64,000 bases of DNA, taken from Pseudomonas sp. NFIX28 (GTDB lineage: Bacteria > Pseudomonadota > Gammaproteobacteria > Pseudomonadales > Pseudomonadaceae). Below are positions 1 to 8,604 of this stretch, piece after piece. Under the pieces are notes generated by a model. That model was given only the letters and a program-made list of their open reading frames with translations. It did no database searches and was not told where the DNA came from. Position 1 is the first letter of the stretch. Every line of letters starts with the position of its first letter. Made by a program: the position numbers and the translations under genes. The stretch covers positions 141,670 through 205,669 of the forward strand of contig NZ_FNPW01000014.1 of NCBI RefSeq assembly GCF_900107395.1, read 5' to 3'.

Positions 1-78
1 TGAGTCATCCATAGTCCAAGCTTAGCGTCCAAACGCTGATCCAAGAAATACACTCTGCCGAGTCGGCGGGGGCTGACG

Positions 79-99
79 ACACTTATAACGGATAAGTGT
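79..99. repeat. 8-bp inverted repeat downstream of pslK
   Basis: ACACTTAT and ATAAGTGT form a perfect 8-bp inverted repeat around a 5-nt centre, 29 bp beyond the last base of pslK. There is no T-tract on either side, so it is not a convincing intrinsic terminator. It could be an operator for a gene outside the window or a weak end-of-operon hairpin. Positions 1-127 otherwise show no gene. Confidence 0.4.
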
Positions 100-127
100 G
101 ACATCCGGTCAAGCCTCCCGCCGGCCT

Positions 128-1534
128 TCAGGCGCGCCAGGGTTTCAGCCAGAAGCCCAGGGCGATCAGCAAAAGCAGCCCGGCGACGGTGCTGAGCCCC
201 AGTTGCAGCCAGACATCCGGCAACGGATGCAGCAGCAGCGCCGCGGCCGCCAGCAGGGCGGCACTCACGGCCCAGCGCACCGGCCAACCGATGAGGGTGA
301 GCAGTTGCTGGCGCTGCATCAGCAGCAGGTTGGTCAGGATTACCCCGCCGAGGGCCGCCAGGGGAATCGCGTTCAACCCCAGGATCAGCGGCAGGCCCGC
401 CAGCAGCAAGGCGTTGAGCAGGCTGCCCAGCAGTTCGCAGTGCAGCGGCGTGCGGGTATCGCCGGCGGCATAGGCATAACGCGCGAGCATGGCGTTCCAG
501 GCGCCGAACACCAGGGAAACGGCAAACCAGCCCAGCAAGGTCGGCAGCGGGCCGTCGGCGCTTTGGGCGGGCAGCAGCCAGTGGATCAGCGCCGGGCTGG
601 CGCCCACCAGGCCGAGCGCGGCGGGCAGGCTCAGCAGGGTCGCCGCGTCGAGCCCGCGATGCAACAGGCCCAGGCGCTGGTCGCCGGCCTTGCCGCTCAT
701 CAGGCCGAGCAGCACCTGGTTCAGGCTCATCAAGGCAATCAGCGGCAGGTTGATCAGTTTTCGCGCCAGGTTGACCCAGGTCACGGCGCCTTCGCCCAGG
801 TAGCTGGCGACCACGCGTTCCACCAAAGCCAGGCCCTGGCTGGCCAGGTTGCTGGCCAGCAGCGGGCCAAGGCGCACGAGCAATTCCCGGCTGGCTCCAG
901 CGTCCCCGCGAACCTGCCAGGGGCGCCAGCCGGTTTGCCAGATCGCCGGGACCAGCGACAGGCACATCAGCAGGCTGCCGAGGAAAAATGCCAGCGAAAG
1001 GCCGGAGCCCAGGCTCGCCTGGCCGTAGAACGCCAGATAAAGCACCGGCGGCAGGTTGAACAGCAGCGAGCCAAGCCCTGGCAGGACAAAGCGTTGCCGG
1101 GCATGCAGCGGGATGCTGAACAGCGCATGCAGGAGCAGGCCGGGGATGCAGGCGGCGAGGCTGCGCAGGTTGGCGGCGGCCTCGGCCTGTGCCTCGTCAT
1201 CGAGCCCTGGGCCGATCAGGCGGATCCACAGCGGCGCGCTCAAGGCCAGCAGGGCATACAGCCCCAGCCCCAGCCCCAGCAGGCGCGGGCTCAGGCCGGC
1301 CAGCCAGGCGTGCTGGCGCTGTGCGTCGCGCTCCTGGTACAGCGGCAGGGCCGCGGCCGCCAGGATGCCGGCCGCCAGGGTCATGCGCAGGGCCTCGGGA
1401 ATGAACACCGCGACCAGGAACGCATCGCTGCGGCTGCCCGCGCCCCAGGCCGCGACCAGCAGCCATTCGCGGGCAAAACCGGCGACCAGCCCGGCGAGCG
1501 TCGCCAGGGTCAGCAGCAGGGTGCTGCCAAGCAT
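128..1534 (-). CDS. PslK-like MurJ/MviN-family lipid-linked oligosaccharide flippase
   Basis: This 468-residue polytopic inner-membrane protein has about a dozen hydrophobic segments and the MurJ/MviN-like pattern, including the N-terminal GFAREWLLVAAWG stretch and charged residues inside otherwise hydrophobic helices. As the last gene of the psl operon it is the probable flippase that carries the undecaprenyl-linked Psl repeat unit across the inner membrane, the role proposed for PslK in P. aeruginosa. The ATG at 1534 shares a TGATG overlap with the stop of the upstream acetyltransferase gene, which favours it over the TTG three bases earlier and implies translational coupling. Housekeeping MurJ is normally encoded near ribF/rpsT, so the location argues for a Psl-specific paralogue. 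Confidence 0.85.
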   Translation of the reverse strand: MLGSTLLLTLATLAGLVAGFAREWLLVAAWGAGSRSDAFLVAVFIPEALRMTLAAGILAAAALPLYQERDAQRQHAWLAGLSPRLLGLGLGLYALLALSAPLWIRLIGPGLDDEAQAEAAANLRSLAACIPGLLLHALFSIPLHARQRFVLPGLGSLLFNLPPVLYLAFYGQASLGSGLSLAFFLGSLLMCLSLVPAIWQTGWRPWQVRGDAGASRELLVRLGPLLASNLASQGLALVERVVASYLGEGAVTWVNLARKLINLPLIALMSLNQVLLGLMSGKAGDQRLGLLHRGLDAATLLSLPAALGLVGASPALIHWLLPAQSADGPLPTLLGWFAVSLVFGAWNAMLARYAYAAGDTRTPLHCELLGSLLNALLLAGLPLILGLNAIPLAALGGVILTNLLLMQRQQLLTLIGWPVRWAVSAALLAAAALLLHPLPDVWLQLGLSTVAGLLLLIALGFWLKPWRA

Positions 1535-2355
1535 CAATAAAACAGGGTGAACAAGCCTTTGCCACCCACCTTGTAGTTCAGATCGTGAGGGCGCTCGCCC
1601 ATGGGTTTGGCACCGCTGCCACCAATGATCTTGTAGGGAGGAACGACCTTGGCCACGAGGGTGTTGGCGGTCACTACGGCCCCGCGACCGATATGCGAGC
1701 CATGGGCGAGCAGCGCGCGGGTGGCGATCCAGGCGTAGTCATCGATGTAGATGGGCGCGGACACCGACCAGAACTCGGGGCTCATCGGGTCATGGCCGCC
1801 GGCGAGAATCAGCACATGAGAGGCGATCGTCACATGATCGCCGATGATCAGCCCGGCCCGGGCATCGATCTGACAATGCCAGCCGATCACGCTGTCGTCG
1901 CCGATCACCAGGTTTTCCACGCCGAGCACTTCGGTGTTGCGCCAGATGCTCGAGCCCTTGCCGATCTTCGCGCCGCCCAGGCGCAGCCAGGCGATGCGTA
2001 TGTGATGGCTGGGGATCTTGTTGATCAGGATGTTGTAGGCCTGTTCCCAGGCCCGCAGCCAGCGGTCCTTGAGGGTGGCCAGGTTCTTGCCGTAGCGCGG
2101 CACCAGGGTGGTCGGGATGTCCCGTTTCAAGCGACCGTACAGGCGCCGGGCCAGGGGATGCTCGATGATCGCTTCGATATCCACCGCACAGATGCTGTAG
2201 CGCGCTTGTTCGCCGTCGCCCTCGACGAACAGCACATCGTTGTTCTGCCCCCAGCTGTAGGCCTCGAGCAATTCATCGTGGCTGACTCCTAGCTCCGAGG
2301 CCAGGGCAGGCAGGCGTTCCGGTAGATCCGCTGAATGGAAAATACGGTGTTTCAT
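1534..2355 (-). CDS. Hexapeptide-repeat (LbH) O-acetyltransferase inside the psl operon
   Basis: The 273-residue protein has an N-terminal portion of about 120 residues that I do not recognise, followed by a left-handed beta-helix acetyltransferase domain at about residues 128-245. That domain has hexapeptide turns such as IGKGSS, IGDDSVIG and IGDHVT, and a GGHDP loop whose His188 matches the catalytic His of maltose/galactoside and WcaF-type acetyltransferases. It presumably uses acetyl-CoA to acetylate a sugar hydroxyl of Psl or of its lipid-linked precursor. It lies 5 bp after pslJ and overlaps pslK by TGATG. In P. aeruginosa the acyltransferase of this operon is PslL, an unrelated multi-pass membrane protein located after pslK, so this looks like a non-homologous replacement. 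The substrate is unknown. Confidence 0.8.
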   Translation of the reverse strand: MKHRIFHSADLPERLPALASELGVSHDELLEAYSWGQNNDVLFVEGDGEQARYSICAVDIEAIIEHPLARRLYGRLKRDIPTTLVPRYGKNLATLKDRWLRAWEQAYNILINKIPSHHIRIAWLRLGGAKIGKGSSIWRNTEVLGVENLVIGDDSVIGWHCQIDARAGLIIGDHVTIASHVLILAGGHDPMSPEFWSVSAPIYIDDYAWIATRALLAHGSHIGRGAVVTANTLVAKVVPPYKIIGGSGAKPMGERPHDLNYKVGGKGLFTLFY

Positions 2356-2360
2356 GCTGG

Positions 2361-3749
2361 CTATCCTTGGGGTTGACGAGGGGGTTGGGTGATGACCGGA
2401 CGCAGCCGGACCTGTTGCAGGCTCATGCCCATCAACAGCCAGAACAGACCGATCAGCACGAAAGTGAAGCTGAAATAGTGATCGAACAGACCGGTCAGCA
2501 GCGCCGCCAGCAGGCCGGAAATGCACCCCAGCCACAACGCGTTGTCGGCCGTCACCTGACGGATCGGCGCCTGCGGGCGCACCTCGCGCCACCACAGCAC
2601 AGTGACGGCGATGAACAGCAACATGCCCGGAATGCCGATCTTGTAGATGAAGTTCAACCACAGGTTGGAAATGCCCGGCAGGCCGCTGCCCGGTACCGGC
2701 GGGTCAACTTTGAAGCCGATGCCCAGCGGGTAGCGCAGCATCGCCTCGGGGAATTTCGCGTATTCCTCGAAACGCACCTCGGTACTGGCGTTGGTCGCCG
2801 AAAACATCGTCATCAGGCGTTCCTGCAGTGGCGGGTAGAACATTACCAGGGCCACCGCGAAGGCTGCGCCGAGGCCGATGATCCGGCCGCTGTAGGGCAC
2901 GCGCTTGTAGGTCAGCCAGATCAGCACCAGGGCCAGGGCCAGGATCGCCCCGCGGGAAATACTCAGCAGCAGCCCCGCGCAACCGAGGATCGCCACCGCC
3001 AGCCCCAGCGCCCGGCGCCCGCCGGTGCGGGTCCAGCCGTAGAGCAGCGCCAGGGGAATGAACAGCACCAGCACGCCGCCCGTCAGGTTGGGGTGTACCC
3101 AGGGCGATGCCATGCGCTGATAGTTGGCGGAGAAGATGTCCTTCACCGCTTCCGGGTGGGCGTACTTGAGGTCGGTGAGGATCGGGATCATCGACATGGC
3201 GTTGCGCGTCTTGATGAACATGCCGATCGACAGCAGCAGCATCAGCAGGGTGCCCAGCAGCAGGGCGATCACCAGTTTGTCGCGGTCGGCGTCGGTACGC
3301 AGCAGCAGCGGCACCATGAACAGCAGCGACAGGTTCATCAGCCAGCGCACCCAGTTCACTGGGCCGTTGCCTTCGGCGTGGATGATCAGCATGCCCCAGA
3401 CAAAGGGAATGGCACTGAACAGCATCAGCCAGGCCATGGCCCGCTCGGTGGGGCGCCAGAGCATGAGGTTGCGGGTCTTGCCGATGAACGACTGCCAGAA
3501 CACCCCCACCCAGGTCAGGCCCAGCACCGCTTCGCTGACCGTGGTGCGAACCCCCAGTTGCAGCGTGGTGTAGGGGATGCAGGTGGCCAGCACGGCGAAG
3601 ATCAGCAGGCCCCACAACGGCTTGCGCAGCAGCGTCAGGGCCACCGCCATGCCGGCCACCACGAAGATGACCTTCGCCGGCGACAGGGTCCACAGCAGGA
3701 TCCCGAAGATCAGCCCCAGGCTCAGGCCAATGTAGTTTCCTGGCAGCAT
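2361..3749 (-). CDS. PslJ-like polysaccharide polymerase/ligase (O-antigen ligase family)
   Basis: This 462-residue integral membrane protein has roughly twelve hydrophobic segments and a large periplasmic loop in the C-terminal half, the topology of Wzy polymerases and O-antigen ligases. The stretch SPWVHPNLTGGVLVLF followed by LLLSISRGAILALAL is typical of the family's conserved N-x-x-(G/A) and S-x-S-R-x-G motifs. It is the likely polymerase that joins Psl repeats in the periplasm. ATG 3749 overlaps the pslI stop as TGATG and is preferred to the upstream in-frame start at 3821, which would extend 72 bases into pslI. Confidence 0.85.
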   Translation of the reverse strand: MLPGNYIGLSLGLIFGILLWTLSPAKVIFVVAGMAVALTLLRKPLWGLLIFAVLATCIPYTTLQLGVRTTVSEAVLGLTWVGVFWQSFIGKTRNLMLWRPTERAMAWLMLFSAIPFVWGMLIIHAEGNGPVNWVRWLMNLSLLFMVPLLLRTDADRDKLVIALLLGTLLMLLLSIGMFIKTRNAMSMIPILTDLKYAHPEAVKDIFSANYQRMASPWVHPNLTGGVLVLFIPLALLYGWTRTGGRRALGLAVAILGCAGLLLSISRGAILALALVLIWLTYKRVPYSGRIIGLGAAFAVALVMFYPPLQERLMTMFSATNASTEVRFEEYAKFPEAMLRYPLGIGFKVDPPVPGSGLPGISNLWLNFIYKIGIPGMLLFIAVTVLWWREVRPQAPIRQVTADNALWLGCISGLLAALLTGLFDHYFSFTFVLIGLFWLLMGMSLQQVRLRPVITQPPRQPQG

Positions 3750-4852
3750 CAGTGAAAAAGCCCTGTGAGCAAAGCATCGAGGCGCTGGCGGTGGTGCGGC
3801 TCGGCAAATTGCCGGGCCCATTCGCGCAGCGTTTCCGGGTCGGGCCTGTCGCTGGCCTGGGCTTGTTCGATCAGGGCGTTGCGCAGGCTGGCGCGGTCAC
3901 GGGCGTCGAAGCGCCGCGCGCCCGGAGGGGTGACTTCGTCGAGCGCCGAGCCACGGGCCACCGCGACCGGCGTGCCCTGCAACAGCGCCTCGACCACCGG
4001 CAGGCCGAAGCCTTCGGCGTAGGACGGCTGCCACAGGCAGTCGGCATACCGGTACAGGGCCTGCAACTGCTCTTCGGTCAGGCCGTTGACCCAATGCAGG
4101 CCGGGCAGTTGGCTGAGGTTCGCCGGCAGGTCGCTGGCATGGCCGACCAGGACCAGGTCTGGTATGGACGGGTTTTCCAGGCGGCAGCGCTGCCACTGCT
4201 CGATGAACAGCGGCATGTTCTTGCGCGGCTCCCGCGTCCCCACGGCCAGCCAGTAGCGTTCGGGCAGGCCCGCTGGCAGTGGGGCGATGGAGCCCCGGAA
4301 TTCCGGCACCAGGTTGTGCAGCACGCGGAATTTCGGGCGTGCCCAGGGAAACAGCCGGGCTGCTTCGCTGCAGGAAAACCGCGACGGGCACCAGACTTCA
4401 TCGGCGATCCAGATCGACCAGGCGATCGACACGGCGTCGATCACTCGATAGGCCATGGCCTTGAGCTGCGAGCGGTGGAAGTTGCGCTGGGTCAGCTGGA
4501 ACAGGTCATGCAGGATCAGCACATAACGCGTGCCCGCCGGTTTGTGGCCGATGGGCAGGCCCATGTTGGCGGTGGCGATATACAGGTCGACCGAGTGCTC
4601 GCGAATGGCCGCCGGCAAGAAGGTGCGTTCGAAGCGCAAGCGCACGCCGGGGCGTTGCACGCCATCGAGGGGGCTGGGCCAGGCCGGGCAGAAGGCGGTC
4701 TGGCGTTGTTCATGCTCCAGTGGCGCGTCGCTCACCAGCAGCAATTCGGTGTCTTCGCGGGCGCGCAGGGCTTGTTCCAAGGCTCGTACCTGGCGGGCGA
4801 TGCCCGAGGAAGGAGCGGCCGTGGCCGGACGATAATCGAGGGCTACACGCAT
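3749..4852 (-). CDS. PslI-like GT4-family glycosyltransferase
   Basis: This 367-residue cytosolic GT-B enzyme has a C-terminal domain with the retaining-GT4 signature EGFGLPVVEALLQGTPVA and an N-terminal acceptor-binding domain beginning MRVALDYRP. The loop VGTREPRKNMPLFIEQW is the usual start of the nucleotide-sugar domain. By position it corresponds to PslI and should add one sugar, from GDP-mannose or another NDP-sugar, to the lipid-linked repeat. The first 10 bases overlap the end of pslH, indicating coupled translation. The donor and linkage cannot be read from the sequence. Confidence 0.85.
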   Translation of the reverse strand: MRVALDYRPATAAPSSGIARQVRALEQALRAREDTELLLVSDAPLEHEQRQTAFCPAWPSPLDGVQRPGVRLRFERTFLPAAIREHSVDLYIATANMGLPIGHKPAGTRYVLILHDLFQLTQRNFHRSQLKAMAYRVIDAVSIAWSIWIADEVWCPSRFSCSEAARLFPWARPKFRVLHNLVPEFRGSIAPLPAGLPERYWLAVGTREPRKNMPLFIEQWQRCRLENPSIPDLVLVGHASDLPANLSQLPGLHWVNGLTEEQLQALYRYADCLWQPSYAEGFGLPVVEALLQGTPVAVARGSALDEVTPPGARRFDARDRASLRNALIEQAQASDRPDPETLREWARQFAEPHHRQRLDALLTGLFH

Positions 4853-6057
4853 GCGGGATGCTCCTGTGTGGAGGGCAATGTCCGGTAGATCTGTTCCAGT
4901 TCGTCACCGGCCACCGCCCAGTCGTGATGCTGGCGGGCATACAGGCGGGCGGCGCCGGCCAGCCGGGCGGCGAGGTCCGCTTCGTGCAGCAGGCGAACCA
5001 CGGCGTCGGCCAGTGCCTGGGCGTCGTCGCCTGCCAGGTAATGTTCCTCGTGACGGATGGCCAGGCCCGAGGCGCCTTGCGCGGTGCTCACCAGCGGCAG
5101 GCCGGCGGCCATGGCTTCGAGCACCTTGAGTTTGGAACCGCCGCCTTGGCGCAACGGCGCGATGAACAGCGCGCAACGCCGTTGCAGGTCGGGCAGGTCG
5201 GGAACGAAGCCGACCCACTCGATGCGGCTGTCGGTCCAGCGTTCGCGCCAGCTGGCCGGCAGGGCATACCCGGCCACCGCCAGGCGGGCCTCGGGGCAGC
5301 GGCTCCAGACCTGCGGGAAAATCTCGTCGAGCATCCACTGCACCGCGTCCAGGTTCGGTGCGTACTCGTAGTTGCCGACAAACAGCACCCGCTGGCTCTG
5401 CGGGTCGGCCGAAACGCTGGCGAAGCTGCGGCTGTCGACGCCGTTGACCACCACCTCGACCGGCGTGCGGGTCAGTTGGCGCATGGCCTGGGCGTCGCTT
5501 TCGGTCACCGCCACCACTTGGCGGGCCGAGTCGAAGGCCTTGCGTTCCCACTGTCGGCAGCGCCATTGGTCGTAGCGCACAAAGGGGCTGGCCCAGGCCG
5601 GGAAGCGGTCATAGGTGGCGCCGCCCAGGCTGGATTCAAGGTTGTGTTCGGTGAGCACGAAGTCCCGGCCGGCCCGCCGCAGCGGTTGCAGGTAGGGTTG
5701 CAGGCTGTAGCTGTGCTCGACCTGGATCACATCCCAGGGCTCCTGCAGCAGGCTGTCGAAACGCTCGCGCAGAGGGCGCGACATGCCGTTGACCGTGGTC
5801 AGCAGGGGCCAGGGGGCGAACAATCCGGCCAGCACCGTGATGGGGTGTTTCAGCGGGCGCCGCGGCACCACGATCAGGCGTTCGAGCCAGGGCTCGAGGG
5901 CGGCGCGGACGGCGGCATCGGCCTCGGTCTTGGACTGCACCAGCAAGGTGATGCGGTGGCCCCGCTCGCTCAAGGTCCGCAGCAAGTGGAACTGGCGCGT
6001 CTTGCCGCCGCTGGTCATGGGCCAGGGCAGGTAGGGGAGAATCCAGAGAATCTTCAC
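4843..6057 (-). CDS. PslH-like GT4-family glycosyltransferase
   Basis: The 404-residue GT-B glycosyltransferase starts MKILWILPYLPWP, a common N-terminus of this family. It carries the donor-site loop GGSKLKVLEAMAAGLPLVST, in which the E-x7-E type motif binds the NDP-sugar. I chose the GTG at 6057 because GGAG lies 8 bases upstream of it. The GTG at 6066 would sit directly on that ribosome-binding site. It follows pslG by 22 bp and overlaps pslI. The expected role is transfer of a mannosyl, glucosyl or rhamnosyl unit during assembly of the Psl repeat on the cytoplasmic face of the inner membrane. Confidence 0.85.
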   Translation of the reverse strand: MKILWILPYLPWPMTSGGKTRQFHLLRTLSERGHRITLLVQSKTEADAAVRAALEPWLERLIVVPRRPLKHPITVLAGLFAPWPLLTTVNGMSRPLRERFDSLLQEPWDVIQVEHSYSLQPYLQPLRRAGRDFVLTEHNLESSLGGATYDRFPAWASPFVRYDQWRCRQWERKAFDSARQVVAVTESDAQAMRQLTRTPVEVVVNGVDSRSFASVSADPQSQRVLFVGNYEYAPNLDAVQWMLDEIFPQVWSRCPEARLAVAGYALPASWRERWTDSRIEWVGFVPDLPDLQRRCALFIAPLRQGGGSKLKVLEAMAAGLPLVSTAQGASGLAIRHEEHYLAGDDAQALADAVVRLLHEADLAARLAGAARLYARQHHDWAVAGDELEQIYRTLPSTQEHPACV

Positions 6058-6079
6058 GTACGGCACTCCATGTCATCGA

Positions 6080-7429
6080 TTACCACACGAGAATCTGCAG
6101 GGAAGGTTTCACCGCAGGCTGAATGCCGTCCGCGGCGTCGAGGCTGGCCCGGGTTCCGCTGAGCGGATCGTGGAGCTCGGCCTGGCGCACCTGGGGCAAG
6201 CGGATGGTGCCGCCCTTGGCGCTCCAGAACATCAGCAGGCGTTTACCGTCGTCGCGGGTCCAGGACACGCTGTAGAAAGTGTCGGGCAGGTTCTCGAGCT
6301 GCGGCGTCTGGCCGGGCTTGAGGCGCGCGCCGGTGATCTCGAGAAAACGCGCGAGCGCCTTGTACACCGGCTTGGGTTCGCCGTTGAGGTCGAGCAGGCC
6401 GTAATGCTGGTCGCGGGCCGAGGCGCGCGAGTCGAGATCGGAAAGGGCGAAGAGAAAGATCCGCTCGTAGTCCTGGTCGCTCATCAGGGCCAGGCGGCGC
6501 AGGGTGTAGTCGGCCTGGCCATCGACGCCGATCAGCCGCTGCATCTCCTTGGGCCCGGCGTAGCTCGACCAGCCCCACTCGGTGGCCCAGATCCTCTTCA
6601 GGCCGGCGCGGTGCAGCATGTCGTTGAGCTGCTTGCCGCGCAGCAGCACTTCATTCTTGCCGGGCTCATCGCTTTCCGGGATTTCCGAATACGGGTGATA
6701 GGCGGCGACCATGCCCAGGCTCTGCACGCCCAGTTCGCCGAGCTTTTCGAACATCAGCGCGTTGCGATGAGTCGGCATCTGGCTGTAATAGGCCATGCCG
6801 CCCATGACCTGGGTCTTGTCCGGGGCCACCTGGTTCAGGGCCTGGTGGGTCGCCAGCAACAGCTCGCCGTAACCCTTGGCGTCGGGTTTGGGGCGCCAGT
6901 TGTTGGGGATGTTCTGTTCGTTCCACACCTGCCAGGCGTCGATGTTCGGGTAGCGCTGGGCGAGCATGGCCATGCGCGTGGCGAAGACTTTCGGATCGCG
7001 TGGCGGGTACTGGTCCTGGAACGGGCCGCCCTTGGGCGCGGTGGTCACGAAGGGCGCCGAGCCCACCAGGTAGAACAGCGACTTGAGTTTCGAGTCGGTG
7101 AGGGTCCGGTCCAGTTCGTCGAGGGTGCTGAGCTGGTAACCCTCTTCGGTGGGTTCGAGCCGATCCCAGTGCAAATCGACCCGCACCCATTGCAGGCCGA
7201 GCTGCTTATAGGCGGCGATCTGTTTGCGGTATTGCTGCGGGGTGAACCACAGGAAATGCGCATTGACCCCCAGGTAGTCCTTCCACTCCAGGGTGCGGTC
7301 GGGAGCCAGGTTGATCGGCGTGGCATCGACCTGTTCGCTGAGCAGCAGGGCGCCGCCCACCGCCAGCGCGGCCACCAGCGGCAGGTAGCGCAACAGCGGG
7401 CGACGTTGCAGATGTAGTCGGGTCTTCAT
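6080..7429 (-). CDS. PslG-like GH39 glycoside hydrolase
   Basis: The 449-residue protein has a basic start and a single N-terminal hydrophobic segment (about residues 13-30), which makes it an inner-membrane-anchored or exported periplasmic enzyme. The (beta/alpha)8 GH39 domain follows. Glu171 in VWNEQNIP is the expected acid/base and Glu284 in WATEWGW the nucleophile, matching the catalytic pair known from P. aeruginosa PslG. PslG hydrolyses Psl in the periplasm and influences polymer length and biofilm dispersal. The ATG at 7429 has AAGGAG upstream and overlaps the pslF stop as ATGA. A longer in-frame start exists but would run far into pslF. Confidence 0.92.
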   Translation of the reverse strand: MKTRLHLQRRPLLRYLPLVAALAVGGALLLSEQVDATPINLAPDRTLEWKDYLGVNAHFLWFTPQQYRKQIAAYKQLGLQWVRVDLHWDRLEPTEEGYQLSTLDELDRTLTDSKLKSLFYLVGSAPFVTTAPKGGPFQDQYPPRDPKVFATRMAMLAQRYPNIDAWQVWNEQNIPNNWRPKPDAKGYGELLLATHQALNQVAPDKTQVMGGMAYYSQMPTHRNALMFEKLGELGVQSLGMVAAYHPYSEIPESDEPGKNEVLLRGKQLNDMLHRAGLKRIWATEWGWSSYAGPKEMQRLIGVDGQADYTLRRLALMSDQDYERIFLFALSDLDSRASARDQHYGLLDLNGEPKPVYKALARFLEITGARLKPGQTPQLENLPDTFYSVSWTRDDGKRLLMFWSAKGGTIRLPQVRQAELHDPLSGTRASLDAADGIQPAVKPSLQILVW

Positions 7430-8604
7430 GACCGCTCCTTGCACACTTCGTTGAACAGGTCCGCGAAGCGGCGCGCGGTCGCGCTCCACTCGCGTTGTTG
7501 CCCGGCCTCGCGGGCCCGCGCGGCCCACTGGCGAGACAGTTCGGGCTCCAATACCAGGCGGCTCAAGTGCTGGCTCAGCGCTTGGACGTCGCCTTGCTGA
7601 TAGGTCACGCCATTGCCGCCGGCCACTTCCTCGGCGAAGGCCCGGGCGTTGGAAGTGACGACCCCGCGACCGCAGGCGTTGGCCCAGGACAGGGCGCCGC
7701 TGGTGCCGCGCATCTGGCCGAGCCAGGCGAGCTTTTTCGATTCGCGGTACGGCAGCACCATCACGTGGTGGGCCTGGATGGTGCGGGCGATTTCGCTGGA
7801 CGGCAGGTCCAGTTGCCAGTCCACCACGTCCTCCAGTTGCAGGTCGCGAATGCGCTGGCGCAGGCCGTCGAGATAATTGCCGGCCGGGTCGAAGGTCATG
7901 TCCGGCGCGGTGCCGCCCGCCAGGGTCAGGCGTACCTGGCCACGACATTGCGGGTGGGCCGCGAGGGTGCGGGCCAGGGCGTCGACCAGATCCTCGATGC
8001 CCTTGCCGCGATAGATGAAACCGAAATACAGCAGGCGCAAAGGCGCCAGCGGCGGCAATTCGGCCGCGGCGATCGGCAGGTTGCCGTGGGCGATCACCGC
8101 CACTTGCTGCGCGTGCAGGCCCATGCGCTGGCGCAGGCAGTCGCCGCCCAGCCGGGTCAGGGTAATCAGCCGGCGCATGCCGCGCGCCAGGCGCCGTTCT
8201 TCGTGCAGGGTCAGCGGGTCGGCGAGCAGCGCCGCCGCTTGCGGCAGCGGGTGCGGCAGGCGTTCGAGCAGGGTCAGTGGCCAGAACAGCCGGGCGCGGC
8301 GCCAGATCAGGCGCTCCGGGTCATGCACGGTGGCCGTGCGGGGAATGCGCGGTTGTTCGCTGCTCAGGTAGTTGAGCGCCTGGAATTCGCCGAAGCGGCC
8401 GCCGCCGAGCTCGGCATGCACCAGGTCGACGCCCGTCCAGTCGAAGGCGCGCAGGCGCGTCAGTTGCTCCGCGGGATCGTGGCAGCCGGCCAGCGGCGTC
8501 AGCACTTCGATGCCAAGGCCGCGCAACGCATGGCTGAAATGCGCGGCGTAATCGGCGATGCCGGTCTGTTCCGGCGGCAGCGGGGCCAGCAGGGCGATAC
8601 GCAT
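7426..8604 (-). CDS. PslF-like glycosyltransferase
   Basis: The 392-residue GT-B enzyme begins MRIALLAPLPPEQTGIADYA, with the PxxTGIADY signature common in exopolysaccharide GT4 enzymes. Its donor-binding C-terminal domain contains GTSGALSWANACGRGVV. It is expected to act at the cytoplasmic membrane and add a sugar to the growing Psl repeat. The start at 8604 overlaps the pslE stop (TGATG), and the end overlaps pslG (ATGA), so pslE-F-G are probably translated as a coupled series. Confidence 0.85.
   Translation of the reverse strand: MRIALLAPLPPEQTGIADYAAHFSHALRGLGIEVLTPLAGCHDPAEQLTRLRAFDWTGVDLVHAELGGGRFGEFQALNYLSSEQPRIPRTATVHDPERLIWRRARLFWPLTLLERLPHPLPQAAALLADPLTLHEERRLARGMRRLITLTRLGGDCLRQRMGLHAQQVAVIAHGNLPIAAAELPPLAPLRLLYFGFIYRGKGIEDLVDALARTLAAHPQCRGQVRLTLAGGTAPDMTFDPAGNYLDGLRQRIRDLQLEDVVDWQLDLPSSEIARTIQAHHVMVLPYRESKKLAWLGQMRGTSGALSWANACGRGVVTSNARAFAEEVAGGNGVTYQQGDVQALSQHLSRLVLEPELSRQWAARAREAGQQREWSATARRFADLFNEVCKERS

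Noticed and set aside
98..1540. Q-rich 480-codon frame antisense to pslK
   Set aside because: It is the composition artefact of leucine-rich membrane-protein DNA read on the other strand.
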